Under the pieces are notes generated by a model. The model was not told the DNA's origin, ran no database searches, and saw only the letters and a program-made list of their open reading frames with translations. Shown here one piece after another: positions 25,733 through 33,531 of a stretch of DNA of 49,010 nucleotides (the stretch's first letter is position 1; every line of letters starts with the position of its first letter). Origin of the DNA: an uncultured Pelagibacteraceae bacterium. GTDB taxonomy: Bacteria > Pseudomonadota > Alphaproteobacteria > Pelagibacterales > Pelagibacteraceae. The stretch is taken from positions 1 to 49,010 of the forward strand of contig CACORY010000008.1 in assembly GCA_902629695.1 (NCBI GenBank), read 5' to 3'. A program made the translations under genes and the position numbers.

Positions 25733-27171
25733 TTTTGCTTAATAGTAATTGTCTTATTTAGGTCACTTATATTAATCAATTCTTTTTCTCCATTAGTCCA
25801 CTTAACTTCTAATTTAAAATTTTTTTCATTTTTTCTAATTCCATAATGTGCCACAGGCTCCATTTGACATAAATAACCTGACCCAGCATCAATAGTTTTT
25901 GAATGTTTTCTTTGATCAGTTATCAACGTTACTGTAGCTCCTCTAGCTGGTGCACCGTATTTATTTAAGGGTTTTATTCTTAAATATTTACTATCTTTTT
26001 TAACTTTTGCTTTATAAAGAGTTAATGGTTGCTCTATACTTTCACCCCGAGAAACTAGTAATTCTAAAATACCATCTCCATCAATGTCAGCAACTGCAGC
26101 TCCTGTGCCAAACCCATCTGGTTCAAGACCAGTTTCCAATATTATTTCTTCAAAAATTCCATTCTCTTTTATTCTAAATAACTTATTAGGCTCAGCTATG
26201 TTATTCATAAAGACTTCATCATAACCGTCATTATCAAAATCAGCAGATATAATAGTTCTTATTCTAGATGGTTTATCAAATTTGATGTTACCGATGTCTT
26301 TAAATTTATTGTCTCTTAAAACATAAGCTCTGTGATAACCCTGCCAGTTTCCACTTATTATATCTAACCTTCCTCTATAAAGTATATCTGATAATGTTGT
26401 TCCTCTACCGTTCTGAATCACATCATCTACTCGATAATCAAACGCTACATCTTCAAAGAGTCCATTGTTATTTTTTAAAAGAAAATTTGCGCCTCTCTCA
26501 TTTGCTGCAAAAATATCTGATCTATCGGTTAAAATATGTCCTGACACAACTGCTCTTCCTCCTGTGACCTTATCTAAATTTAAATCAGCTGATTTGTCTT
26601 TAATTTTATTATTTTCAATCTCATAAAATCTTGTTGGTCCTCCATAGTTCGATACGTAAATACCATATTCGCCATTACCTTTTCTGTCCACACAAGCAAC
26701 TGATCTTCCTGCTGTTAAATTTAATTCCTTTTTATTTTTTTCAATTTCAAACATGTCTAAAAACTTATTTCCTTCTAAATCTAATAGTCTATCAGAATAT
26801 TTTTTTGTTCCACTGTAAGTATCTGTGTTTAGAAAGTATATTTCCTCATATCCATCTCTATCAACATCACACGCAGCAACCCCAATAGTTTTTCTAAATT
26901 CATCAGAAAATATTTTTTGACCAGCAACATTAATTAATTTTCCCTTATCATAGGATAAGGCTAAATTAGGATAACCAAATCCTGTAACTATAAATTCATA
27001 TTTTTCATTTTTGTCTATATCGGCAACAGAAATGCCATAACTAAGTCTTTTTGGATTATTAACAATTTTATTGGATATATCCTCAAAAAAATCAGCATTA
27101 ACAATGTTGGATGTTATTAAAATTGAAAAAAGAATTATCTTTTTTAAAAATTTCGATAACTTGCTTTTCAT
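25729..27171 (-). CDS. Secreted FG-GAP/VCBS repeat protein with C-terminal ASPIC/UnbV domain
   Basis: 480 residues. A signal peptide (about 1-26) is followed by a beta-propeller of FG-GAP repeats with calcium-type loops such as DVDRDGYEE, DFDNDGYDE and DIDGDGILE. Residues 403-480 form the ASPIC/UnbV domain (GAPARGATVTL, then an Ala-Gly-Ser-Gly-Tyr stretch), as in CRTAC1-like proteins. Such proteins are extracytoplasmic and bind calcium; their roles are mostly unknown. It overlaps genes on both sides by 4 bases, indicating tight translational coupling with the DUF4174 protein and the cysteine-rich protein. Confidence 0.88.
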   Translation of the reverse strand: MKSKLSKFLKKIILFSILITSNIVNADFFEDISNKIVNNPKRLSYGISVADIDKNEKYEFIVTGFGYPNLALSYDKGKLINVAGQKIFSDEFRKTIGVAACDVDRDGYEEIYFLNTDTYSGTKKYSDRLLDLEGNKFLDMFEIEKNKKELNLTAGRSVACVDRKGNGEYGIYVSNYGGPTRFYEIENNKIKDKSADLNLDKVTGGRAVVSGHILTDRSDIFAANERGANFLLKNNNGLFEDVAFDYRVDDVIQNGRGTTLSDILYRGRLDIISGNWQGYHRAYVLRDNKFKDIGNIKFDKPSRIRTIISADFDNDGYDEVFMNNIAEPNKLFRIKENGIFEEIILETGLEPDGFGTGAAVADIDGDGILELLVSRGESIEQPLTLYKAKVKKDSKYLRIKPLNKYGAPARGATVTLITDQRKHSKTIDAGSGYLCQMEPVAHYGIRKNEKNFKLEVKWTNGEKELINISDLNKTITIKQK

Positions 27172-27695
27172 TTTTTCTTACTCTTATATTTTTTCATCCA
27201 GCCATCAAATACTTTTATAGCACCCACCATATCTTTAGTTTTATTTGGATGATTTTTGGCTCTGCCTAACATGGTCGAAACTACATTGACTTGATATTTG
27301 ATAGGTCTATTTTTAATTGTGCTAATAGTAAATAAAGCTTTTTCTTTATTTTTAAAACCTAATCCATGTGTAGTGGTTTTGGGATTATAATCTGAATATA
27401 AGGATAGGTTAATTGGTTTAATTTTTTTATTTAATGGCATCTTATCAATAATTTGAAAAATGAGTTTGTAGTTTAAATAATTCATCACTTTTTTTGATTT
27501 ACCATCGAACCCAATAAGATTTACTAAAAAAGTTTTGTTTTTATTTGATTTGCATATTAATTTTACATTTCTTTTATGAAATTCCTTAATCTTGCTTTGA
27601 TATATTTTTTTCGCTTTTTGATATGATTTATCTTTAAAATTTGGAGTAATTACTAATAAAATTCTACTCTTCCATTTATATTTTTCTAAATTCAT
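27168..27695 (-). CDS. DUF4174 protein with an additional C-terminal domain
   Basis: 175 residues. Residues 1-90 fit DUF4174: an opening YKWKSRILLVITP (6-18), then LIGFDGKSK (60-68) and IIDKMP (82-87), the latter being typical of the family. Residues 95-175 are extra for that family. They read SDYNPKTTTHGLGFKNKEKA and TMLGRAKNHPNKTKDM and look like a small independent helical domain. No signal peptide is visible, unlike many DUF4174 proteins. It lies 2 bases after the DUF2256 stop and overlaps the FG-GAP gene. Function unknown. Confidence 0.7.
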   Translation of the reverse strand: MNLEKYKWKSRILLVITPNFKDKSYQKAKKIYQSKIKEFHKRNVKLICKSNKNKTFLVNLIGFDGKSKKVMNYLNYKLIFQIIDKMPLNKKIKPINLSLYSDYNPKTTTHGLGFKNKEKALFTISTIKNRPIKYQVNVVSTMLGRAKNHPNKTKDMVGAIKVFDGWMKKYKSKKK

Positions 27696-27697
27696 TT

Positions 27698-27829
27698 TTA
27701 AATTCTTTTATTAGAACATTTTTTTGAGCAGTATTTTACTCCCTGCCAATTTAATCTCCATTTCTTGCGCCAAACAAAAGGTCTTTTACAGACAGGACAA
27801 ATTTTTGAGGGAAGATTTTGTTTTTTCAC
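27698..27829 (-). CDS. DUF2256 zinc-ribbon miniprotein (43 residues)
   Basis: A 43-residue frame starting with GTG at 27829 that overlaps the photolyase stop by one base (TAGTG) and ends with TAA at 27698. It carries KICPVCKRPFVWRKKW (9-24) and YCSKKC (33-38). The Cys11-x2-Cys14 and Cys34-x3-Cys38 pairs form a zinc ribbon, and the Trp-rich middle is the DUF2256 signature. DUF2256 genes are often found next to, or fused with, photolyase/cryptochrome genes in proteobacteria. Nucleic-acid or protein binding is possible; function is unknown. Confidence 0.85.
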   Translation of the reverse strand: MKKQNLPSKICPVCKRPFVWRKKWRLNWQGVKYCSKKCSNKRI

Positions 27830-29319
27830 TAAATAGTATTTTGCTTAATAAATTTATCTGCAGCAGATAAAATTAATTTTTTTCTCTCGGTTTTCATTTT
27901 ATCAAAAATTCTTACCATCATTGAAAGTCTTGGATTTCTTAAAAAAAATTTTCTATTTCGATCAATAAATCTCCAATAAAGTCCGTCCATTATGTTACAC
28001 CACTCACCTTTTTTAAAATCCATCATTTTCATAAAATAAGCAGATCCACAGATATAGGGTTTAGTTGCAAAAATTCCACCATCACTAAATAATCCCATTC
28101 CATAAACATTTGGAACCATTACCCAATCAGACGAGTCTACAAACATTTCCATGAACCATTTGTAAACAAATGTTGGTTTTATTTCGCAAAGATTCATGAT
28201 GTTAGATAAAATCATTAACCTTTCAATGTGATGAGACCATCCATGATTTAAAGCATTCTTAATTGCATAATCAAGAGGAGGTAATCCAGTTGTGCCTTCA
28301 TACCAAGATTTTTTCATTTTTCTTTTTTGTTTAAAAAAATTTCCAGTTTCCATTTCATTTGAATAACTTTGATAAATTCCTCTCATAAATTCTCTCCAAC
28401 CAATTACCTGACGTACATAACCCTCTAGTGAATTTAATCTTATCTTTTTACTTTTGTGGAATTCTAAAACTTTTTTAATAATAAATTCTGGAGTGATTAA
28501 ACCCAAGTTAATGTATGGACTTAATGCACTATGAAATAAAACATTGTCTTTTTGATCAACAGCATCCTCATAATCTCCAAATAAATTTGATTTCTCTTTG
28601 ATAAAAAAATTTAAAAGCTTGATGACATCATTATATTCAGTAGCGAACCAAAAATTATCAGTTTTCCCCGGGTGATCTTTGAATAATTTTTCAATAATTG
28701 GTTTTAGTTTTTTGGTATGACTAGTTTCATTTATTTTTGGAAATTTTGGAATTGAAATATTTTTCGGTAATTTATTTCTATTATCTTCATCAAAGCTCCA
28801 TTTACCTCCAATTGGGTTTCCATCTGACCCCATTAATATTCCTGATTTTTTTCTGACATCTTTATAAAAAGTTGCCATAAAAGGTTTTTTTGATTTGGAT
28901 AGATATTGTTTAAATTCCTCTCTTGAATTTAAAAACATTGGAGTTTGTATAACATTCCATTTTATTTTTTCTTTTTTAAGAAATTGATTTATTTTTTTTT
29001 CGAAAAATTTATCTTCAACTTCAAAGCTTGAAATCTCTTTTATTTTTTTTGAACTAATTACTTTTTTTAATTTTTTTAAATAATCATCTTTAAATTCTTT
29101 ATCCTCAATTTTAATATATTCTAATTTGAACTTATCTCTTTTAAGACTATCTGCATGTGATCGCATTGATGATAAGAAAAGGAGTATTTTTAGTTTATGA
29201 TGTTTTTCATAAGTACATAGTTGGTAATCTTCAGCCATAAAAAACAGGTGGTCTTTTTTGAAGCGTTCTAAGTATTTTGATGGAAATAATTGATTACCTA
29301 GTATAAAAAATAACTTCAT
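27829..29319 (-). CDS. Cryptochrome/photolyase-related protein (PhrB/CryB, FeS-BCP family) with altered cluster cysteines
   Basis: 496 residues. The N-terminal DPRP domain (LILGNQLF-like start, MAEDYQLCTYEKHHKLKI at about 28-45, LFLSSMRSHAD) and the C-terminal helical FAD domain (GYVRQVIGWREFMRG, near 305) define the bacterial (6-4) photolyase/CryB group. In the reference members four cysteines hold a 4Fe-4S cluster. Here the C-terminal region reads KPYICGSAYFMKMMDFKKGE then WC, with only Cys424 and Cys441, and the position of the first cluster Cys (VYKWFM, about 390) holds Tyr. The cluster is therefore probably absent. The gene leads the coupled minus-strand operon. Confidence 0.87.
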   Translation of the reverse strand: MKLFFILGNQLFPSKYLERFKKDHLFFMAEDYQLCTYEKHHKLKILLFLSSMRSHADSLKRDKFKLEYIKIEDKEFKDDYLKKLKKVISSKKIKEISSFEVEDKFFEKKINQFLKKEKIKWNVIQTPMFLNSREEFKQYLSKSKKPFMATFYKDVRKKSGILMGSDGNPIGGKWSFDEDNRNKLPKNISIPKFPKINETSHTKKLKPIIEKLFKDHPGKTDNFWFATEYNDVIKLLNFFIKEKSNLFGDYEDAVDQKDNVLFHSALSPYINLGLITPEFIIKKVLEFHKSKKIRLNSLEGYVRQVIGWREFMRGIYQSYSNEMETGNFFKQKRKMKKSWYEGTTGLPPLDYAIKNALNHGWSHHIERLMILSNIMNLCEIKPTFVYKWFMEMFVDSSDWVMVPNVYGMGLFSDGGIFATKPYICGSAYFMKMMDFKKGEWCNIMDGLYWRFIDRNRKFFLRNPRLSMMVRIFDKMKTERKKLILSAADKFIKQNTI

Positions 29320-29346
29320 AACTAAATATAACTAATAAAATTTTTT

Positions 29347-30057
29347 ATGTCAGAAAAATATCTCATTTTTGGTGCGACAGGTTCAATCGGATCTAGCTTA
29401 GCTGAACAATTGGTAAACTCAGGAAATTCTGTTCATTTAGTTGGAAGAAATCAAAATGAAACTAAAAATATTTCAGAAAAACTTGGTTGTACTTTTACCA
29501 TTGCTGATGTTTTAGAAGATAGATTTATAGAAAAGGTAAAAAATGACATTTCAGATATAAAAGGTGTTGCTTACTGTGTTGGCTCAATAGATTTAAAACC
29601 TTTGAGAATGGTTAATGAGCAAGATTTTAATAAATGTATGAAACTAAATCTTTATTCTGCTGTGGAAGTTATTAAGGGTTATCAAGAAAGTTTAAAAAAA
29701 AATAAAGGATCTGTTGTTTTATTCTCTACGGTTGCAGCACAAAGAGGATTTACAAATCATGCAATAATTGCTTCTGCTAAAGCTGCAGTTGAAGGTTTAA
29801 CAGTTTCCCTTGCAGCTGAATTTGCGCCAAACATCAGAGTTAATTGTATTGCACCTAGCTTAACTAATTCAAAAATTGCAGAACCAATGCTGAAAAACAA
29901 AGCATTAGCAGATGGAATAGCAAAAGCCCACCCCTTAAAAAGATTGGGCGAAGGAAAAGACTCAGCTTCACTTGCAAAATTTCTAATTACTGATGATAGC
30001 TCTTGGGTTACAGGTCAAATTATTGCTGTTGACGGTGGTAGGTCAAAACTATCTTGA
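29347..30057 (+). CDS. Short-chain dehydrogenase-like protein lacking the catalytic tyrosine
   Basis: 236 residues. The NAD(P)-binding glycine motif is GATGSIG (9-15), with the structural Asn101, Ser127 (LFSTVAAQ) and Lys145 present. The canonical YxxxK tyrosine is replaced by Ile141 (HAIIASAK). The C-terminal WVTGQIIAVDGG is typical of the classical branch. With Tyr gone, ordinary alcohol/ketone chemistry is doubtful, and a binding or altered catalytic role is more likely. It is divergent from the photolyase with only 27 bases between, so the promoters must overlap, linking both genes. Confidence 0.85.
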   Translation: MSEKYLIFGATGSIGSSLAEQLVNSGNSVHLVGRNQNETKNISEKLGCTFTIADVLEDRFIEKVKNDISDIKGVAYCVGSIDLKPLRMVNEQDFNKCMKLNLYSAVEVIKGYQESLKKNKGSVVLFSTVAAQRGFTNHAIIASAKAAVEGLTVSLAAEFAPNIRVNCIAPSLTNSKIAEPMLKNKALADGIAKAHPLKRLGEGKDSASLAKFLITDDSSWVTGQIIAVDGGRSKLS

Positions 30058-30058
30058 A

Positions 30059-31123
30059 GTGAAAAAATTTTTTCTTTCAGTAATCTTCTTTTTAATTTCT
30101 ATTAAGGTCTCTTTTGCAGAAAATTTTAATTTTAAAAAAATAGTAGATTTAAATGATCCATGGAGTTCTACATTTATCAGCAGTAATGAATTATTGATCA
30201 CTGAAAAAAGTGGGAAAATAAAATTGGTTAATTTTAATTCCAAAAAAGTTTTAGAAATTAAACATAATCTTAATTATCTGGAACACGGTCAAGGTGGATT
30301 ATTAGATATTCTTTTTAAGGATGATAATGTTTATATTTCTTACACAGAAAATAGAGGAGATGGGAAAACAAGTACATCAATAGCTAAAGGTGAATTTAAT
30401 AAAAATAATTTAATATTTAAAAATATTTTTCAAGCAAACCCACCAATCGACTCTGGTTATCATTTTGGATCTCGTCTAGCTATAAAAGATAATTTTCTTT
30501 TTGCATCAGCTGGTGAAAGAGGGCAAGGGATGATAGCACAAGATCCAACTCAACATCCTGGTAGTATAATCAGAATAAATATTGATGGTAGTATCCCAAA
30601 AGATAATCCAAAATTTCAGGGTAAATCAGATTGGCTTCCAGAAATTTATCAAATTGGAGTCAGAAATCCACAAGGCCTTACATTATCACCCTTTAATAAT
30701 AAAATTTATTTAAGTAACCATGGGGCAAGAGGTGGTGATTGGTTTGGTGAAGTAAAAAAAGGAGAGAACTATGGATGGAAAATTTTAGGATGGGGAGGAA
30801 CTAATTATTCAGGCATCCCTATTGGTCCAAAGTGGAAACCAGGCTTTACAAAAGCGATACACTATTGGGTACCCTCAATAGCAACAAGTGCGATAACTAT
30901 TTATAAAGGTGAAGAATTCAATGAATGGAATGGACATGCTTTAATTACTTCTCTTAAAGATCAATCTCTGAGAAAATTAGTATTCAATGACTTATCAAAT
31001 GTTAGGGAAGATATAATTTTTAAAGGTAAAATTGGAAGAATAAGGGATATACAAGTTGATCCAAATAATGGCAAAATTTATTTTTTAGCAGGAGATAGTT
31101 TGTGGTTGATGGAAAAAGATTAA
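30059..31123 (+). CDS. PQQ-dependent sugar dehydrogenase (soluble aldose dehydrogenase, GSDH family)
   Basis: 354 residues from a GTG at 30059, directly after the SDR stop. This start gives a clean signal peptide (KKFFLSVIFF, cleavage near residue 20); a longer in-frame start lies inside the upstream gene. The mature part is a six-bladed propeller: HGQGGLLDI, YHFGSRLAI, QHPGSIIRIN, VRNPQGL and YLSNHGARGGD are GSDH-family signatures. It would oxidise aldoses in the periplasm using PQQ and calcium. I see no pqq synthesis genes in this window, so cofactor may be made elsewhere or scavenged. Confidence 0.88.
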   Translation: MKKFFLSVIFFLISIKVSFAENFNFKKIVDLNDPWSSTFISSNELLITEKSGKIKLVNFNSKKVLEIKHNLNYLEHGQGGLLDILFKDDNVYISYTENRGDGKTSTSIAKGEFNKNNLIFKNIFQANPPIDSGYHFGSRLAIKDNFLFASAGERGQGMIAQDPTQHPGSIIRINIDGSIPKDNPKFQGKSDWLPEIYQIGVRNPQGLTLSPFNNKIYLSNHGARGGDWFGEVKKGENYGWKILGWGGTNYSGIPIGPKWKPGFTKAIHYWVPSIATSAITIYKGEEFNEWNGHALITSLKDQSLRKLVFNDLSNVREDIIFKGKIGRIRDIQVDPNNGKIYFLAGDSLWLMEKD

Positions 31124-32175
31124 TACATATTTCATTAATTTTAATTGGAATTTTTTTTTATAATTGTTTAAGTATTGCAATGGAAAAGCCTTATCATCAT
31201 TTGCCAGATGGAACTTTTAGAAATCCAGAGGGTTCTCCAAAAAGAGATCCAAATGTTAAGTGGTCTTATAAAATATTTAATCAGGAAAAAAAGAAGCTTG
31301 ATATGACAGTGCCTAAAGAGCATGTTGTAGAAAGAGAAAAGGTTTTATCAGACTTAAAAAAATATCAGGATGATGATTATGTAGCCTGGATAGGCCATGC
31401 TACCTTTTTAATTAAGCTTGGAGAAACCACAATAATTACTGATCCCGTATTTTCAAAGAATGCAGGGCCACTAATCTTCGGGCCAGATAGATTTACCGAA
31501 CCAGCTTTAAAACTTAAAGAAATTCCAAAAATAGATTTATTTTTACTAACACACAATCATTATGATCATCAAGATATGTCTACTATTAGAAAATTTCCCT
31601 ATAAAAATGCAAAAGTTTTGCTCCCGCTTAAACTAAGTAAATATTTTAAAAGGTATAAAGATGTTAATGAGATGGATTGGTATGATGAGATTAAAATTAA
31701 CGATAATTTAAAAGTTACATTCTTACCTGCTGTTCATTGGTCTAAAAGAAGTTTAACAGATACAAACAAATCATTGTGGGGAAATTTTTTAATTGAATAT
31801 AATGGAAAAAAAATTTTATTCACATGTGATACTGGAATTGGAAATATATATAAAGATATAGGTAATAATTATGGTCCAATTGATCTTACATTTATAAATA
31901 TAGGAGCCTACAATTTTTATCCAATAATGCCTTACAAAGATAAATCAGTTTACCACACCAACCCTGAAGAAGCATTGGAAATTGCTAAAAACCTAAAAAG
32001 TAAAAAAGTGATTGGAATGCATTGGGGAACTTTCGTCCTCTCTTTAGAGCCAATTATGGAACCTCCAAAAAGATTTAAAGCTGGTGCAGAAAAATATGGC
32101 TTTAAAAATGAAGACGTAATTGTTTATAAAATAGGTGAGTTTGAATCATTGAAAAAATTACTGAATTACAATTAA
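31102..32175 (+). CDS. Metallo-beta-lactamase-fold hydrolase (NAPE-PLD/UlaG-like), exported
   Basis: 357 residues from a GTG at 31102 that overlaps the upstream gene by 22 bases. No later ATG precedes the signal-like helix (LIHISLILIGIFFY). The zinc-binding motif THNHYDHQD (150-158: His151, His153, Asp155, His156) is followed by AVHWS and later metal ligands (TCDTGIG, GMHWGTF). DGTFRNPEG near the N-terminus and the IGHATFLIKLG strand match the NAPE-phospholipase-D-like group. A phosphodiesterase or lipid hydrolase activity in the periplasm is plausible. It ends with a 4-base convergent overlap. Confidence 0.87.
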   Translation: MVDGKRLIHISLILIGIFFYNCLSIAMEKPYHHLPDGTFRNPEGSPKRDPNVKWSYKIFNQEKKKLDMTVPKEHVVEREKVLSDLKKYQDDDYVAWIGHATFLIKLGETTIITDPVFSKNAGPLIFGPDRFTEPALKLKEIPKIDLFLLTHNHYDHQDMSTIRKFPYKNAKVLLPLKLSKYFKRYKDVNEMDWYDEIKINDNLKVTFLPAVHWSKRSLTDTNKSLWGNFLIEYNGKKILFTCDTGIGNIYKDIGNNYGPIDLTFINIGAYNFYPIMPYKDKSVYHTNPEEALEIAKNLKSKKVIGMHWGTFVLSLEPIMEPPKRFKAGAEKYGFKNEDVIVYKIGEFESLKKLLNYN

Positions 32176-32435
32176 TTATCTAGTAGTTTTTTTTTTGCTT
32201 TTTCAAATTCCTCTTGAGTTAAAACTCCATCTTTTAAAAGTTGATTTAATTTTTCAATTTCATCACTAAGTTTATTTTCATCGCTTGGAAGTTCACTACT
32301 ATTTTCATTTTCAATATTTTCATTTGATTTATTTGCACTTTTAGCACTAAAACCTTTCATAATGGCTGTGGCTCCTAAATATAATACGAATCCAAGAATT
32401 GGGATTACTAAACCAAAAAAAATAATTTTTTCCAT
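32172..32435 (-). CDS. Small membrane protein with C-terminal SHOCT domain
   Basis: 87 residues. One membrane helix (about 5-27) is followed by an Asn/Glu/Ser-rich linker and a C-terminal SHOCT motif, LNQLLKDGVLTQEEFEKAKK (64-83). SHOCT domains are short helical oligomerisation modules usually found at the ends of small membrane proteins. It lies 3 bases downstream of another small membrane protein gene, both trailing folD. Confidence 0.85.
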   Translation of the reverse strand: MEKIIFFGLVIPILGFVLYLGATAIMKGFSAKSANKSNENIENENSSELPSDENKLSDEIEKLNQLLKDGVLTQEEFEKAKKKLLDN

Positions 32436-32438
32436 TAA

Positions 32439-32642
32439 TTAATCTTCATCTTCCTCTCTCCATTTTTTTTCATACATTAACCATGCAGCAAATATGACTG
32501 AAAATGTTCCTACGATCATACCATAATCAAATCCCGTTTGTTGATCATAAAAATACCAACCTAATTGCGTTGCCCCAATTGGAGGAATTGTAAGTATAGC
32601 CATAAGGATTGCTATTCTGTAAGGATACTTAGGTTTTTTCAT
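32439..32642 (-). CDS. Small two-helix membrane protein
   Basis: 67 residues with helices at about 8-30 and 37-57 and a charged C-terminal tail (KKWREEDED). No recognised family. Position: 37 bases downstream of folD and 3 bases upstream of the SHOCT gene, so it is likely part of the hemC-folD transcript. Confidence 0.68.
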   Translation of the reverse strand: MKKPKYPYRIAILMAILTIPPIGATQLGWYFYDQQTGFDYGMIVGTFSVIFAAWLMYEKKWREEDED

Positions 32643-32679
32643 AACCTAACTTATCAAAGATTGTTAAATGGATTAAATA

Positions 32680-33525
32680 TTAAATTTGCGATCTTTTGAA
32701 ACAGTCAATCGTATTTTTAAGCAAACACGCAATAGTCATCGGTCCCACACCACCAGGAACAGGTGTTAAAGCTTTTGCATTTTTTGAAACCTCTTCAAAT
32801 GCAACATCACCTACTATCCCTTTGTCTGTTTTATTAATACCCACATCGATTACAATTGTATCCTTTTTTACCCAATCTCCTTTAACCAGCTCTGGTATAC
32901 CAACTGCTGCAATAATTATATCAGCCTCTAAACATTCTGCTTTCAAATCCTTAGTTCTTGAATGAGTAATTGTAACTGTACAATTTTCTTTCAATAAAAG
33001 TTGTGTCATTGGCTTACCATTAAGATTAGATCTACCAACTACTACTGCTTTCTTTCCACTTAAATTTGGCTCTATTTTTTTTATTAAAAGATAACATCCT
33101 AATGGCGTGCACGGGACTGAACTTTCATACCCTGATGAAAGATTCCCTACATTCATAGGATGAAAACCATCTACATCTTTAGAGGGATCAATGGTCTCAA
33201 TAACTTTTTGTTTATCGATATGTTTTGGAAGTGGCAATTGTACCAAAATACCTGAGACTGAAATATCTTTATTTAATTCTTTAATTTTATTTAAAACAAT
33301 TTTTTCTTCTACATTATCAGGATATTTAATAACCTCTGATTTAAGACCAACTTCATTTGCTGATTTTTCTTTGTTTCGAACATAAATTTGACTCGGAGTT
33401 AAATCACCAACTAAAATCACAGTTAACCCAGGAACTTTATTATATTTTATTTTTAAGCTTGAGACTTCTTTTTTAAGTTCTTCTCTTAAAAGTGCAGCTT
33501 CTTTTTTTCCATCAATTAAAATCAT
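32680..33525 (-). CDS. folD: Bifunctional methylenetetrahydrofolate dehydrogenase/cyclohydrolase
   Basis: 281 residues, typical FolD. YVRNKEKSANEVG holds the catalytic Lys (about residue 54) region; LVQLPLPKHID, the NADP-binding VVGRSNLNGKPM and the C-terminal TPVPGGVGPMT are all present. It interconverts methylene-, methenyl- and formyl-tetrahydrofolate in the cytoplasm, feeding purine and one-carbon metabolism. It lies 6 bases downstream of the yggT gene. Confidence 0.96.
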   Translation of the reverse strand: MILIDGKKEAALLREELKKEVSSLKIKYNKVPGLTVILVGDLTPSQIYVRNKEKSANEVGLKSEVIKYPDNVEEKIVLNKIKELNKDISVSGILVQLPLPKHIDKQKVIETIDPSKDVDGFHPMNVGNLSSGYESSVPCTPLGCYLLIKKIEPNLSGKKAVVVGRSNLNGKPMTQLLLKENCTVTITHSRTKDLKAECLEADIIIAAVGIPELVKGDWVKKDTIVIDVGINKTDKGIVGDVAFEEVSKNAKALTPVPGGVGPMTIACLLKNTIDCFKRSQI

Positions 33526-33531
33526 AAAATT

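Noticed and set aside
29993-30058. Longer in-frame start for the PQQ sugar dehydrogenase
   Set aside because: It lies inside the SDR coding region and would bury the signal peptide. The GTG at 30059 directly after the SDR stop gives a clean exported protein.
32696-32965. Open frame antisense to folD
   Set aside because: Low-complexity translation, no ribosome site, and folD on the other strand has every family motif. Similar shadows inside the hydroxyacid dehydrogenase, acs and tsaD genes were dropped for the same reason.
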